Shown: piece after piece, positions 12,101 through 25,571 of the stretch
Layout: each line of letters starts with the position of its first letter
How positions within the stretch are numbered: position 1 is the first letter of the stretch
DNA from: Gaeumannomyces sp. JS-464
Lineage: Eukaryota > Ascomycota > Sordariomycetes > Magnaporthales > Magnaporthaceae
Length of the DNA: 64,000 nt
Direction of reading: 5' to 3'
Assembly: GCA_002197995.1 (NCBI GenBank)
Contig: NGZR01000003.1
Location: forward strand, 434,001 to 498,000
Notes under the pieces: model-generated
The model's database searches: none
What the model was told of the DNA's origin: nothing
The model's input: the letters and a program-made list of their open reading frames with translations, nothing else
Position numbers and translations under genes: made by a program

Positions 12101-13548
12101 GGGAGGCAAAGTTGCAGAGGTGACTCTCTGGATATCCACCCGGGCAGATACCGATGCCACACCCTTACTACGTACGTAGGTGGCATGGGTAAGTTCCGGC
12201 CCAGGGATAGGTCACTCTGACAACAACAGGGTCCCTGGCGGATTGTCTGCCCTCCTTCAAAGGTTATTGAACGCTTTGGCCGGTGCAGATGTATCTTCTG
12301 GTGCAGGGATGATTTTTTCTATTGAATTGACCCTGATTGGGTGGTTTTTGACATGGGGGGCCCAGTCGGTACTGTACATCGAGGTGGGCCGTTATTTTCG
12401 TATGCCGCCTCAGTACGTCCGGACTGGGAAATGCACAGCCCAAGTCTGCATGTCCCAAAAAGTTCGAAAAGTTCGGATGGCCTCGACGGAGCTGCCGCCT
12501 CCCATGCTAGAATGCAACCATATCCAACTGTTCCGACCCATTCTCTCGCCACCTCCGGAGTGCTCCGGTCCAAGCCGCTGCCGCCTCACACTTTCTCATC
12601 CAACCCAACACAGACAGCCCTGAGTTCTTTCTTGTCTGCTTCCAGTTCTGTCTTGCGCCCTCTCTGTCACCACCTCACCTGAGGCTTGCCCTCCCTTATT
12701 CAAACCACCAAGCAAAGCCTGGCCAAGCAAGCTCAGCCAGCCAACCAGTCTTGCTTTTTCGTCCTCGGATTCGGCTCCTGCGACCGCTTCACATGTATGT
12801 CCAGAGTAAGTGGTCCCAAGGCTGAAACAGGCTTACCCAATATGGACGCCGGCTCCAATCAACAGCCCAATCAACCCTTACGTTTGGTGGGCCTCTCACT
12901 TTGTGATGGAACCGCTGGAAGCCCCACCCCACGAGTGCCGCCAGCCCGATCCTGACCTGGCTGGGCCGCCTGGCGCTGGGAAGGACTCACGGCTCCGCAC
13001 TACCGCGCCGCCGCAATCATCATGTGACGAACGACGGGGCTTGCTCAAATATGAATCGTATATCCTATCTGAGGCCCATGGCTGGACGGGCGCCTGACAC
13101 TTCCCACGGGGGCCCACGGGGAAACATTGTACATACATGGAAAGCCAGACTCGGCTCGGCCTAACTCTAGATGAAGTTCTATTTTCGTCGCCGATGCAGG
13201 CAGTGTCGAGACCTGCAACAACGTCAACGTAATGAGTACGGTGTACGTGCACGGCCTAAACGGGGGTCCTGCTGTTCAACGGCCGTTGTGCTTGGGATCG
13301 CCCTCTGGCATCGACAATCATCAAAGCATGACCTGCCATGCACCGTCTTGATCCCCACCATCGATCTTCCCCGTCATGTTTCAAGTTGCCCTCGCGCTCC
13401 CAACACCACCCCGAGCGCGCCCGGAACCCGCGCGGACCACGGGCATGGCTCCAGAAGGAGAGAAGCCGCCGCCCACAGCGCCGTGCTTCTAGAACATAGT
13501 CCTCGCACGCCATGCACACCATGCATGGACGTACGCAGGTCGACCCCG
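9190..13548. other. 4.4-kb intergenic region without a recognisable gene
   Basis: It separates the 5' end of the Zn2Cys6 gene from the 3' end of the exportin gene. I see low-complexity motifs: TAGGTACCTA at 10667-10676, a cluster of TACCTAC/GTACGTA steps at about 11003-11042, GTACGTAGGTGGCATG at 12172-12187, (CGCAT)n at about 11051-11068 and (TTCG)n at about 10807-10822. A frame of 271 codons (10548-11363) has no domain and no conserved look. A pyrimidine-rich stretch at about 12600-12780 resembles a fungal leader, but I found no convincing exon after it. Confidence 0.55.
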
Positions 13549-16500
13549 CTACTGTCGTTGTCCGTCAAACAGCCCAGCCACGCCCTCCAGGTCAGGACTG
13601 TTTCCCCGAGCTGTGCCCTGGCCTGCTGCGCCGCAGGGTTGGATCCGGCCACAGGCGCTGTCATGAACTCCTGCGCCATCTTGGAGCGGCCTGCCTTCTT
13701 GCCGGCCCGAGCTGACTCACCGCCGAACCCGCTGGTCCTGCTGAGCTTGCCCATCTCCGATACACTGACACCCTTGAGATCCTTGAGGAGGTCCAGCACT
13801 ACGGCACGCTGCTGCCGAGGGTTGAGGCCTGGCCGCGATACGTACTCGATAGCCCCGAGCACGTCAGCCTCCTTGAGCCCCGGGAGCGAGAGCAGCACCC
13901 GCTTCGGGGTCTCGGTGAATGGGCAGTAGTGTGCCAGGATCGACGCGATAAGTGCCGCCAGCTCCTTTTGCAGGTCGACAAAGTATGGCTCGTGCATTGA
14001 CGTGATGCACGCCATCAGCACATCGGAGGAGATGAATTCGCGGATCGCCCCGGCCGTCTCTTGCGGAATCAGAAACTCGTCCGGGACGTGGCCCTTGGTC
14101 GCCGCCGAGGGACCGTTCCCGCCGTCCTGCGCCCGACGCTCCGTGGCAGAAAACTCGGGTACGATGTAGCGGAAAACTCGCAGCACCACTCCGCAACACC
14201 TGCTGTCGCGCATACGTATGGCGTGCACGCAGAACAGCAATAGCGGCTCCACTATTGCCGACTGCATCAGGCAGAACTTTCGGAGCGTTGGGAACGCGCG
14301 AGGATCGGGAGCCGAGGGTCCGGAGGCTTCGGGATCTGCAGTGTCGCAACAAGTTAGCCAACGCCCCCCGGCCATGGCATAAGTCAAGAACCAGCACTTA
14401 CTTGTCCTCGGGATCGAGGAAGTCCGCCACCATGACAACCGCCGTGTACGTCAGCTGCCGCAGAATGCTCTCGGCCTTCATCTCCTCCGTCAGCTCTTCC
14501 CCCCGTCTGGACACCCTGCTGGAACCCGAGCTTTTCCCACTCCGAGTTGATCTTGGTGTCCATCTGCTGGAAGCACGCTGCCAACAGCGGAGGCAGGAAG
14601 TGGCCCCGCAGCTGTACCGGGCAGTGGTCGACTAAATACCGCACCAAGTTGAGAAGGTTGACTATTTGGTGCGTCGACAAGCACACCGAGTCCGCAAAGA
14701 GCGCCAGCGAGAGAGGGCCGGGAAGCTCTTCAAAGCCGTAGAACTGAACGTCAAGTCGCTCATGCAGAGAGAATGGCGTAGCACGTATCGCGCACAAACC
14801 GTACCGACCCGCGGATCGACGAAGCAAGCCCTTCAAGGGTAGACTTCTTGTCCACGACTCTGGCGTAAAACTCGTCTTTGCTGCCCTCGGATATCCCTGC
14901 TTGCCAAACCTGTCCGCGAGTACCCGTCCCACTATGGACTGCATCTCCTGCGGAAGCATGGCCCAGTTGTTCTGATTGTGACAGGCGTGTGCATGTCTGA
15001 GAAGCTGCAGCAGATGCGGTAGGATTATGGGAAATCCATCCTGCCAGAGAGCACACGAGGCCTCGTAGGGGGGCGTGTGCTTATCGAGCTTCTCAACCGA
15101 GTACGTCAAGAACGTCTTGGTCGGTCGTAATGGTAGCATCTACATGATACGTTAGAATATGTTGAATCGGGAGCGGAGACCGAGTAGAACGCTACTCTCC
15201 GGAGAGACCTTACCCCATGGCGCTCTTCCAGCTCGGCCTGCAACGCCAGACCCTCTGCATCCAACTGAACTGAGCCCCAGTCGGCGATTTTGTGGACCTC
15301 TTTGCGAAACCAGGTATTGCTGTGCCTTGTCCAGAGCCATCAGCTCGCAGAAGCCGGTATAGGACGACAGAGCCTGCTGCAGGCCCTCGTTGTTCCACAG
15401 CGCCTTGACCGGGTTGATGAACGGCTCTAGCCTCAGGATCCTGGACTGCTGGTCAAGCTTGGAGGCGCGGTGACTGGACGTGGAAGTTAGCAGACTGCTA
15501 TCTGGAGTGCGACGAGGATGGTGAGATCGAGCCCATACATGATGATGAACAGGAACGACTGGTAGGCAAGCTGCCGCTTTTCGTCCAGTGTCCCTGAGGA
15601 GATCATCTCATTGACCTTGGCGGCGATCTGGTCGTAGACGTCCAGAAGATGGTCAGGCATTTTGGAAGCCAGCCTCTGCAGTTCAACCATGCTCTCTGAC
15701 TGGAGGTCCTTGATGGCTTCATTCAAGAGCTTGTGTTCAGGTTGCGGAGCAGGCCAAGTCACAAGGATATGCTCGAGCACCTTCAACATAAAGCCTGCGT
15801 TCTTGTCCAGTGCGGTGGTCGAGAATGCGACCAGGAGCTGGAGTATTCGTTTCCGGATCACCGGATCCTGTTGTGTGCATGTCTCAGCGTCAGCTCCCAC
15901 AAAGACACTGGCTCTAGCAAAGCCCCAGACCCCCTCAACCAAAGCATACCTCCATATGCCTCTCCAGTAGGCGGTTGCACCATGACTCGAAGCTCTCCTC
16001 GAGCGTCGACTTTTGTTGTTGCTACAAAATACCCGCCGTTAGTCAGTCAGCAGAGTTCCGTTGCGTGTTTATCTGGAGCAACCAGTCCATCTGCTTACAT
16101 CGAGCGGAGACTCTGGATCCACGCCTTGCCGCCACTTGACATAGCCCTTGAGGGCCGACTCGATGACAGTGAATCGAGCATCGACGCTCAGGGTCTCCAT
16201 CGAGTTTTTGTTGTAGTTGGTTACTATATTTCGCCGTAGGCCTTGTCAGTACCTGGAGGTGACATTGGGGAAGAGAAAGAGAGAGGCCCGGCTTATACTG
16301 ACCGTCTAGGGAGCCCTTCCCGGCATAGAGGTTGTTCAAAACGTCATCAGCCTGCCCGAGTATGTGCTGGAAAGCATCAACTAGCTTTAGCTGCACGATG
16401 CTCTCAATGACCTGGGAGCTATACCGACGGTAGTTGCCCAGGAAGGCGTGTCTCTCGGGAGGTGTGTCGGTGTCCTCCATCAGGAAGAGGTATGTAGGGT

Positions 16501-18092
16501 CTCTTGTGTCCTCGGGTAGGTTTTCATATTGAATGAGTCGCGAGCTGCAGACGTTCAGCAGATGACCAAGCAAGGCTGTGCTAGCTATCGTAGGCCCAAA
16601 CTTGGGATTGTGCAAGAGTCGGGTCCAGGTGACGAGAACAGGGATTGACACCACCAGGCTCTGGCTCCGAAGAACCTCACCCAAGAAGTCAAAGAAGCCC
16701 TGCAATGCAATATCTTCGGGCAGGCTCGACGTTCTCCTGTCGAGATAGTTGCCCAGGCATGAAATCATCTGCAACATGGAGTCAGCACATCTCTATCAGT
16801 GATGTAGTCGTTCTTTGTGCCTCTCCCTGGCCGCGCCGAGCCTTCGGATGCGGCGCAAGATCGGAATGCCGGCTTACTTCTGAGAACTTCTTGGCAAATT
16901 GGTACTTGTCATCGTCGATATCCTCCGGGTCCACAGCCGACGACCACTCGAAGAGTTTCCTGGCTAGGTCGACAAACTTTGGGTCATACATGGGCACAAC
17001 CAGGTTCACAAAATCATCGTCAACAAAGCTGGTACGGGCATATAAAGCATGCAGGGCCTCGAGCGAAGCCTGTAACATCCATAGCGTGCAGCTGTTAGCA
17101 TCACGGAAGGGAACAGTCGCGCGAAATGGCCATGGTAAACTGGCGCAGAGAAAGTGCAACGGGCTAAAAAGGGGGTCAGGTGGGAAGATATGAGAAAGGG
17201 AGCCTGCCTTCTGCACAGCAACATGAGGTGCAGCTAGAGCGTTGCACATAAGCCCAACGCAGCCGGAGCTCGACAGGGCCTGAGGGATGGCCCAGGGCAT
17301 GACCGAGTGCAGCGCGGAGAGCGCCCTGGTAGCACACATGCGGATGTCCTCGTTGTTCTGGACATCGCCGCCGAGACAGTCGCCCAGCAGGAGGGACACA
17401 CGCACGATCCAGCCCTCTTCGCCGGACCTGACGTTCTGGATGACGGATCTGGTGGGAAAGTGCTCAGTCAGGACGGCGACGGGTGTGAAGATATCAACGC
17501 AGATCTTGTTGAGGATGTTCTCGCGCATAGCCACCACGGGGTCGTCGCCGCCGCCAAAAATCTCGTCCGACAGCGATTCGAGGATGAAGAGGACGAGCTC
17601 CTTGTGGACGGTGGGGCCGGGGATACTCCACAGGCGCACCAGGAGGTCGTCCATCTGCAGCCAGTCCGGGCCCCAGCACCGCTTCGCTACCTCGACCCAG
17701 AGCTGGGCGATCTTGTTGCGGATGTAGAGCTGGTCCTCCCTCCCGACGCCCTCGGCCAGCTGCAACACCCAGCCGCGCAGGTAGCCCAGCTGGTCCGCCG
17801 AGTATTCGGCCCATTTGTGCTTGATGGCGTGCTCGAGCAGCGAGAGGCCGTAGTGGCGGACGATGGGTGAGTTGGCCTTGGCGGCAGCTAGGTTGAAGCC
17901 GACCGAGGGCGACTGGCTCAGGGTCTTGACGCCCTCCAGAAACTCCTGAGCCTCGCGGCGAGACTCGTTTGTCGAGTGCGGGTTGTAGATCAGGTTGAGG
18001 GCGTCATGGATCTTGGGCACGACCTCGGCGTCGGCGGCGGCCCCAAGGCCATCGCCGCCGCCCATGCCGTTGGCGGGTGGCGGTGCTGCCAT
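13549..18092 (-). CDS. msn5: Exportin of the Msn5/exportin-5 family
   Basis: A karyopherin-beta HEAT-repeat transporter, about 1,280 residues, expected to carry phosphorylated regulators or RNA-bound cargo out of the nucleus with Ran-GTP. The importin-beta-like N-terminus (HDALNLIYNPHSTNESRREA) leads into the exportin-1 region (KHKWAEYSADQLGYLRGWVL and following). Nine exons are predicted: 17208-18092, 16878-17069, 16303-16768, 16099-16223, 15950-16021, 15539-15867, 15214-15473, 14402-15139 and 13549-14335. The first intron appears to be GC-AG (AAG|GCAGGC). At least six apparent frame changes occur, near 15310, 14917 (T run), 14760, 14512 (G run), 14320-14410 and 13600 (G run). Correct reading of the last gives a C-terminus LEGVAGLFDGQRQ. 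Confidence 0.88.
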
Positions 18093-19238
18093 ATGCGGAG
18101 GCAGTCGGCGGAACGGATGAAGTCTTGATAACGAGACTCGATACGAGTAGCAACCCCGGCAGCGTGGTGGCGAGCGCGAGCGGGAGACCTAGAAACCGGA
18201 CCACGGAGGGGAGGCGGGGCGGGCGGTGTGGCTTCGCGAGCTGTGGGTTTGGGATGAGCTAGTAGGTCGGGAGCTAGGTACGACGTCAGAGAGCACTGTC
18301 CCGATCCAGGCGGGCTCTTTTTGAGAAGGCTGTTGTTGAATTGCGCCTTAGCGCAGGTTCGTAGGCGCAGGACTGGTGTGCTCCGCATTCATGTTTGGGC
18401 AGACAATCGCAGGCGGTGGCAGGGCAGAGGTGAACGGGGTGCGATGGGATCAAGGCTTGGAAGAGTCACGGCGAGAATGTTCCAAGCGGCTCCCTGATCG
18501 CCTTATGCCCAACAGACGCTTCCACCGCAGATGTGGCGAGCGCGTTCGCGTGGCGCCTTGGCTTGGGACTCTGACGATCTGGAGCGACAATGGCGGTGCT
18601 TTATCAACCTTGCCGGCAGCAGGACAAGCTCACCTCAGGCTGGCCCTGGAAGGGTGGTGGGCTGGTGTCGAATCAAAGCCGGGCGTCGGGCATGCATGCA
18701 AAACCCGCCCATGCACTGGCACTGCGCGCCCAGTCGCGCGGTCTAGCCAGACAGCCCACCGCGAAGTGGGGCCCCTGCCCATCGTGACTCTTTCTGTGCC
18801 TGCATGCACCAGCGCTGTGCCCCGCAGCCCGCCTCCCGCTGGCCGCCTGATCGGGAGCCTCATTGTGGCTGCAAGCAAGCCCCAGCACCCCACGATTCAA
18901 CCAGTCCCGCTAAAGCGGACCCCTGGATGTCTCCTGCAACTACACGCGGCCTGACATTGCCCAATGTTCTCAAGCACCGAAGGTGTGGTTGTGATAAAAC
19001 GCTAGAAAAGCCAGTTTTGGGATAATGCTAGCTTACCCGCATACCTAAGCACTGCCTAGGCAGCTAGAGGCATGTACCAAGAAACCTAGGCAAGCCAAAC
19101 CCTAGGTAGAATGCCCTAGAAAATGCAGGGGAAGAAGCAACCCAACACCTCTAAGCGGATCATGACCGAAAATGCTAAATCCAAGATTGCAAAGGAACCA
19201 AACAAAGAATAACAAAGAGGTACGAACGAGGCAGCGCC
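18093..19238. other. Intergenic region between the exportin and Atg9 genes
   Basis: Promoter side of the exportin gene and 3' side of Atg9, both on the minus strand. The stretch 19025-19110 is dense in CCTAGG/GCCTAGGC steps related to the palindromic motif seen elsewhere in the window. No gene seen. Confidence 0.65.
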
Positions 19239-22143
19239 TCATCGTCTCATCTGGGCCTGCTGGAACTGGTACATGAGCCCCAGCACTCCGACTTCGGGCT
19301 CCTGCGCGTTTGCAGTACTGTTCTCCCTGGACAGCGCCTTGGTTGGCGACGTCTGCCATGTCGACTCGTCCAGGTCACCGCCGCTTTCGTATACATCCAC
19401 CTCCCCGGTTTTGCCCACCCCGCCATCCTCCCTTCCGTCCTCGGTCGCGGCCTCTTCTATAATGTTCCGGTCGCCAGGATAACCGCCCCGCTGTTGGTGG
19501 CGTGGCCTGGTCAAGCTCATGTTGCCGAAAGCTGAAGCTGCAGGTTGATTGTGCGGGTCCAACAGTATCGATGCCATTGGCGAGGGCTGCGGCATGGCGG
19601 ACCTGAACTGAGGAGCCCTCCCTGCCGCCTGTGCCCCCGTTGCCTGGGCCCGGCCCCCGCTGCCGCGTCCGCGCTCCCGTCCAGCAATGCGCGATTGCTG
19701 CATATCAGCGGCCAACGTGGGCGAGTAGAGGCCCGGAAACGAGGGCGGCGGTTGGAACTGGTGCCGGGAACCGTGTTGGTGGCTGCCCGGCAGACCGGTC
19801 TTGGGGTTGATGACGTAGTGGTCCAAAAAGCCGTAGAAGGATGCTGCCATCTTGCCGTGCTTGGTGGAATAGTAACCATCCCTCACATCCGTCGCCGGCT
19901 GCTTCTGGTTCTCGACGCCTTTTTTGAAATCAAAGACGGCAAAGGAGCAGACATATCCCAGGCCATCGACGTGGATTGTGAATTCGCGGAAGAAATCGAT
20001 GATCTGATCGCTCGTCTTGGGGAGGCTGACCAGCAGGACCAAGGGCGTGAGCAGAATGCTGATGATCTCTTCGAGGAATATCAGTGGCTTTGGCTTGTAG
20101 AGCTCTGAGAACTCCGTCTTCACCTCGGTGCTGTGCAGGCGGCCTTGCCAGTGGTCCGGCTCATAGTGTGTATACTCGATGACACTCCTCATTGCGAACT
20201 CGGGATCGTAGACCTCGTTCTCGTCCGATATGTTTCCCCGCGCGGCGGCCCAGACGGCTCCCAAAACGCCAATATAGAACATGGCAGTCCGGTCTGGTGT
20301 GATTTCGAACTTCAGAAACATCTCTGAGTCGAAAAGCGTTGCCACTGCCAGCACTGCAACAATTGAGCCGGCGATGAAGGAAATGGTGCGTGCCACCTGC
20401 TCCGTCTTCCGTTTCGGAAACTGGTCGATGTATCGCTTCGCGAACGGGTGAGACATGTTGAGGCGGTCGTTGAACAAGTGCTCTAGCTCATTGAACTCCC
20501 TGAACTTCCACTGCGCCAGGGAGGTGTAGGTCCTGGCGCCGAGCGCCGAGGGGTCGCTCCTGAATTCCTGTGCAGGGAACGCGAACCCTATTGTCAGCGT
20601 CCATATCCATCTTGACTGGAATTTCGTTTGAAAGAGAACGCATGCCTGAAGACTTACATGAAAATACATCAGGAAATACACGATGACCAGATACAGGGCG
20701 ATAAAGGGTGCCATGACAAGGATCATGAAGCCGGCGAATGCGAAGCGCGACCGCAGCTTCTGGCTCAGCTGGCCGCGACGCCCAGCCCTCAGGAACTCCT
20801 CGTTGACCTGGCCGTTAGCATCAAAGACAAAATCTAGGATGCTGAATTCGATGGCGAACTTGATGCACTCTGACATGTGCTGTCTCTTGCTCAGAAACGA
20901 AGGGTATTGTCAGGTCGAGTACGTCCTTGTTGAGGAGAGCGATGAGGAAGTTCTCCCTCCTCATAATGCGGTTGCATATGTCGTGCGCGTCCAGTCGCTC
21001 CTTGGATTGACTACCGACCCAGGCACGCTGGACCCTTGTCAGGTTGCTAGCCGTCTTGGGGTGCGAGTCCCGCAAAGACATGATCCTCGCGACGACATCC
21101 TGCCACGAGACCGACTGCATGTCGGCCTCGGGTATGTTGAGGAGGTGGGTGTAGAATTCTCGGAGTAGGCGCAGTTGACGGAGCTGCAAGATGAGCTGCA
21201 TGCCCCGGACGACGAACCACACAGCGAAGAGCCACAGTCCCAAGTTCCAGACGGCGCCCATGTTCTGAGTGCACTGGGGGATGGTGACTTCGGACAACTT
21301 CTTGCTCTGCGGGATCTTCCGATAGTCAACACATTGGGTGAGAAATGTCATAAAGACAACGACAAAAGTGGCGTTTCTGGCGGCAAGCTTGTGTGTCAGT
21401 GAGAGGCCTTCGGGATGGAGGAGTGAGAAGGGTGCCATGCGGCCGGAAGATGAACGTACACAAGCTCGAGCACGCGGTCCAGGATGATGCACCAGAAACC
21501 CGAGGCTCGATAGTAGTTGTAGACCTCGGTAGTAAACCCGTCGAGATTGGAGACATTAACCCATCTCCACAAGGCCCTCTCCCGAGGACTGCCGGCGATG
21601 CGATCGGCTATGATAGGAGGAGCTGGCTGGCCAGGCCTTCCCGGACCGCTGCCCCGCGGCTGGCTATCGTCGGCATGTAATCTCTGCTGGTTCTGCGTAG
21701 TTTCCCACTGCCCCTAGTCTTCCTCGACGATGGACCGGGAACCGCAGGCTGTCGTGCCTGCTTCCGGTCGGGGGCGGGGGATCGCTTTTGTGGAGGCCCT
21801 CGTGGGGTTTCGACCAGAAGGGACTCCGGGACGTCGTTGTCGGCGTCGTCCTCCGGAACTCCGGCCATCCAGCGCGATGCGGCCGTGGTGGGCGGTGGTG
21901 GAATCCGTGTTGGGTAGAGGGGCCGGCATCGCTTGGGGACATGGAAAGCCGACTGCCCTCGGCAACAAGCCGCTCTGCCTCATCGAGATCGTAGTCTTGG
22001 AACGACCTGTTCAGATTCTCCTGGTCGATATCGACGCCAGCGCCCCCCTCGATATCCGCACTGGAGTCCCTACCCCTCAGCTCTTCATAAAAGGAACGGC
22101 CTCGGTCCTGCGGAAGCAACCGCGAGAAGACGTTGGACGCCAT
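19239..22143 (-). CDS. atg9: Atg9, autophagy multispanning membrane protein
   Basis: Atg9 is the multispanning lipid scramblase carried on the vesicles that seed the autophagosome. Three exons (21460-22143, 20658-21376, 19239-20567) give about 910 residues, the normal size. An acidic disordered N-terminus (MASNVFSRLLPQDRGRSFYEEL) leads to the family core: ERALWRWVNVSNLDGF, TFLTQCVDYRKI, LLNIPEADMQSVSWQDVVARIM, RLDAHDICNRIMRREN, EYTHYEPDHWQGRLHS and IDFFREFTIHVDGLGYVCSFAVFDFKKG. The C-terminal tail is Gln/Pro-rich and disordered. Introns are 83 and 90 bp. Apparent one-base indels sit near 21880, 21713 (G run) and 20905. It starts divergently from Cog6. Confidence 0.96.
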
Positions 22144-23386
22144 GGCTGCTACCGATGCTTTTTCTGCTGCCGAGTGACTGGAGGCTGCATGACAGGGTTT
22201 ATCGGCGTGCCTCGGTATGTGTGCCGCAGTATGACCGGCAGGGGATAACTGGGTACCTAGGCGTTGGCGTGGGAGGGTCTCGAAGCGTCAAACACGGTCG
22301 ACAGTGCCGGCGATGCTTGCGGGGGCTCGTCGTTGGAATGCGCGACGGACAAACAACAGATGGGGAGCAGATCTAGAGCTCGATGACAGCGGAAGGAAGA
22401 GACCGGACGCAAAGCTGAAGGTTGGTGGTGAACAGGCGAAGTGTGGTACGCCCTGGGTGGAAATGGAAGCGTCGAGTCGATGTGTGTGCGCACGCGATGA
22501 GGTTCAGTGACGCAGGGCGGTCATATGCTTTGGGGGCACCGCGAGCGTGTCATTGTCGGCTGGCAAGGAGGGAGGGCCCGCTCATGGTCAGCTACCAGGT
22601 ATCTGGGATTTGATCGGGCCGCTAATCACCGTCAAAACTCCTGGGTTTCCATCTGAAAATAAATGCGGCACCAACACAGGTAAACGCGCACCTACCTGCA
22701 AGAAACAAACAGTCTCGATGCGAGGCCCAACGGCGTGGGTGTGAGGGATGGAGGCAGACGGCAACGGAGCGAGGTCGCCGTCTGCAGCCAGGCAGGTAGG
22801 CAGGCAGGCATCCCAAGATCCAGTGGTGACGGATGGGGCTGTCAGTGGAGAGTCCCGTGGCGGATGACGCGCCTGTCGGGGATCAGCTGATGTAACCACC
22901 AGTCTAGACGGGCGGTGAATGTTTGTGCCGGGTTTATTAGAGACGCTTCAGCGCTTCTTGGGTGCCATGCGCCGTAGCTTTTCACCGCCTTCGGCCCCAT
23001 TCGACCCCCGCAGCCCCCACAGTGCCGCCAGCAGAGCGCAGTCCGTCGGAGCTTCCAAAAGCTGGCTGGCCCATCTCAGCTCGACTCAACCTCATGTGCC
23101 TGCTCCCTGACTTTGAGCTGTACGCTTCTCTGGCCGGCCTCGGCGTGCATAAGCCATCAGAAAGTGCTTGCAGTGTGACACCAAGCAACACTGCCAAATA
23201 CCGTTAGATCCGCCTGGCTCGCCCTCTTACTGTTTGGCTGGGCTGTGCTGCTTTGGCCCCAGTATCCGCCACAGACCAATGTCATTTGTCTCGCCGAAAA
23301 GTCGCGGCTCGAGGTGACGCGAGAAGCCGTTCAGCGGGCAGATTCAGGGGCAAGCACCGACAAGCAGCCTCAGCGTGCGCCCCACA
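22144..23386. promoter_or_regulatory. Divergent promoter region between Atg9 and Cog6
   Basis: 1.2 kb between two divergent starts, carrying GGTACCTAGGC at about 22252 and a GGCAGGTAGGCAGGCAGG run at about 22791-22808. No gene or confident factor site identified. Confidence 0.6.
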
Positions 23387-25571
23387 ATGGCCACCGCCAC
23401 ACCAGCCTCCGCTGCGGGTGCCAGCTCCAGTTCCCCTACTGCGCTTAAGGGCTCCATGAATCCTCTTTCATCCAAGGTCACCTCGGTGCTCTCCACATCG
23501 TACGCGGACTCGGAGTTTCGAGACGCGCTTGCGCTCCTAGATGACCGCGGATTGCAAAACACAGCCGAGACCCGGCGACGTCTCCGGCTCGACCTCCAGA
23601 AAGAGGTGATCGACAGCAATGGCCAGATCAATTAACGAGTTTGGCGAGTTGCAGATGTGAGTAGGCGTCACGCCACCACCATTCTCCTCGTGCTTCGACA
23701 GGGACTGATCGACTGCTCCCCCGGAGCTGCAGCAACTCCGGCGCATAGGCAACACGATAGAAAAGCTGAATAAGAGCTATTCGGAAATGAAATGCCAGAT
23801 CACAGCGGCTCACGACGCCACGTCGCCCGTGCTTCAGGAGGCTTCGTCGCTTATGGCCGAAAAGCGCCAGGTCGAGACCAAGCAACGTCTACTCAGGGCC
23901 TTCCAGAGCCACTTCCTACTCTCTGAAGACGAGGTTGCCGTTCTAACCCTGTCGGCCGAGCCGGTCGATGACCACTTCTTCAGTGTGCTCTCCAAGGCCC
24001 GTCGAATCAGCAAAGACTGCGAGATCCTGCTAGGATTTGAAAATCAGACGCTGGGGCTGCAGGTCACGGAGCAGACCTCCAAGAACCTGGACCTGGCATT
24101 CCAGAAACTGTACAGGTGGATCCAACGCGAGTTCAAGACGCTGAACCTGGAAAGCCCCCAGATCGGCTCGTCGATCCGCCGGGCGCTACGGGTTCTTGCT
24201 GAGCGCCCGACCCTCTTCCAGAACTGCCTCAACTTCTTCGCTGAGGCCCGTGAGCACGTTCTCTCAGATGCCTTCTTCACTGCTCTCACCGGAACCAGGA
24301 GCGGCGGCGGCGGCGTGGACCACTCTGTCAAGCCCATAGAGCTAGTTGCACACGACCCTCTGCGCTACGTCGGTGACATGCTCGCCTGGACACACTCTGC
24401 TACTGTCAGCGAGCGAGAGGCACTCGAGGTGCTTTTCGTCTCGGACGGCGACGAAATCGCGCGGGGGATCCAGTCCGGCCGCGACACTGAGGTATGGCGG
24501 CTTGTGGATGAGGATGGCGCCGAAGCGCCTGAGTTTGACCCGGTCAAAGCGCTCAATGAACTGGTCGACCGCGACGTCTCGGGCGCTGCTCGTATTCTGC
24601 GACAGAGGGTTGAGCACGTCATTCAAGCAAACGAGGACACCATCTTAGCATACAAGCTTGCCAACCTACTCAACTTCTATCGTACCACCTTCACCAAGCT
24701 CCTCAGCCAGGAGTCGGTGCTTGTCGAGTCCCTACGCAACCTCGAATCGGAGGCCCTCCGCCAATTCAGGTCGCTGATGCGCGACCACATCGCGACGCTG
24801 CAAGGCGACTTTCAGCACATGCCCACTGACCTCGCCCCCCCCGAGTTTCTGCAGTCATCGCTACTGCAGTTAAACGCCATCATGAAGACTTATGACACGT
24901 CTTTGACAGCCTCGGAAGACCGAGAAGCCGACTTCCAACCGATATTGGCCGAAGCTCTCGATCCCTTCGTTACCGGATGCAAGGGCATCGCCAAGGGAAT
25001 GGTGGCGCCTGCCAACGCCATGTTTCTGATTAACTGCCTGCTGACCACCAAGAACGCACTGGCTCCGTTTGACTTTACGCGCGGGCAGGTGGAGCAACTA
25101 CAGTCGGAGGTTTCAGAGCAAAACAGTCGGCTGACAGAGTGGCAGTACCGTTTTTTGCGAGACGAGTCCGGGCTTGAGGCGGTGTTTGAGGCGTTGAGGC
25201 CCCTGAGCGACCAGCCCGATGATATCAAAAAGATCAAGTCGCTGGAGCCGCTCTCGCCATCGGCACTGCTGCAAGCCAGCCAGGCCCTGGACGACTTCCT
25301 GCCGTCGGCCCTGTTGGATGCGCTCGAGAATATCAAGCACCTCCAGGACTCGGGGCTGGCGCGCCGGATCACAGAGGATGCAGCCGAGCGCTTCTGTGTC
25401 GATTTTGAGCACGTCGAGGATATGCTCATCTCGGCCGATGAGCTGGCGGAACAGGAGCGCTTGGCCGAAGGCCGTGGAGGAGACGAGGACGACGTTGACA
25501 ATGATGGCGTGCAAAATCTCCGATCCATGTTCCCGCGGACGACTGGAGAGATCCGGGTCCTACTGTCATAG
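23387..25571 (+). CDS. cog6: Cog6, subunit of the conserved oligomeric Golgi complex
   Basis: Cog6 belongs to the lobe B half of the COG tether, which captures vesicles for retrograde transport within the Golgi. Exon 1 (23387-23656) carries a Ser/Ala-rich N-terminus and the coiled-coil start [10 protein letters not shown]. Exon 2 (23733-25571) continues with [20 protein letters not shown] and the rest of the family, including [17 protein letters not shown] and [20 protein letters not shown]. The total of about 700 residues is standard. Two apparent one-base errors lie at the end of exon 1: an extra A near 23631-23634 and a missing G at the donor (23656-23657); with both, the reading INEFGELQM joins QLRRIG. 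The 3' end lies 436 bp before the AAA ATPase on the same strand. Confidence 0.95.

Noticed and set aside
12793..12960. Possible short gene starting ATG TAT GTC CAG followed by GTAAGT
   Set aside because: The only nearby acceptor would make an intron of about 29 bp, too short, and the following frame is not conserved-looking.
6907..18092. Secondary-metabolite cluster around the Zn2Cys6 regulator
   Set aside because: The neighbours are housekeeping genes and an empty 4.4 kb; no polyketide, peptide or terpene synthase, oxidase or transporter is present.
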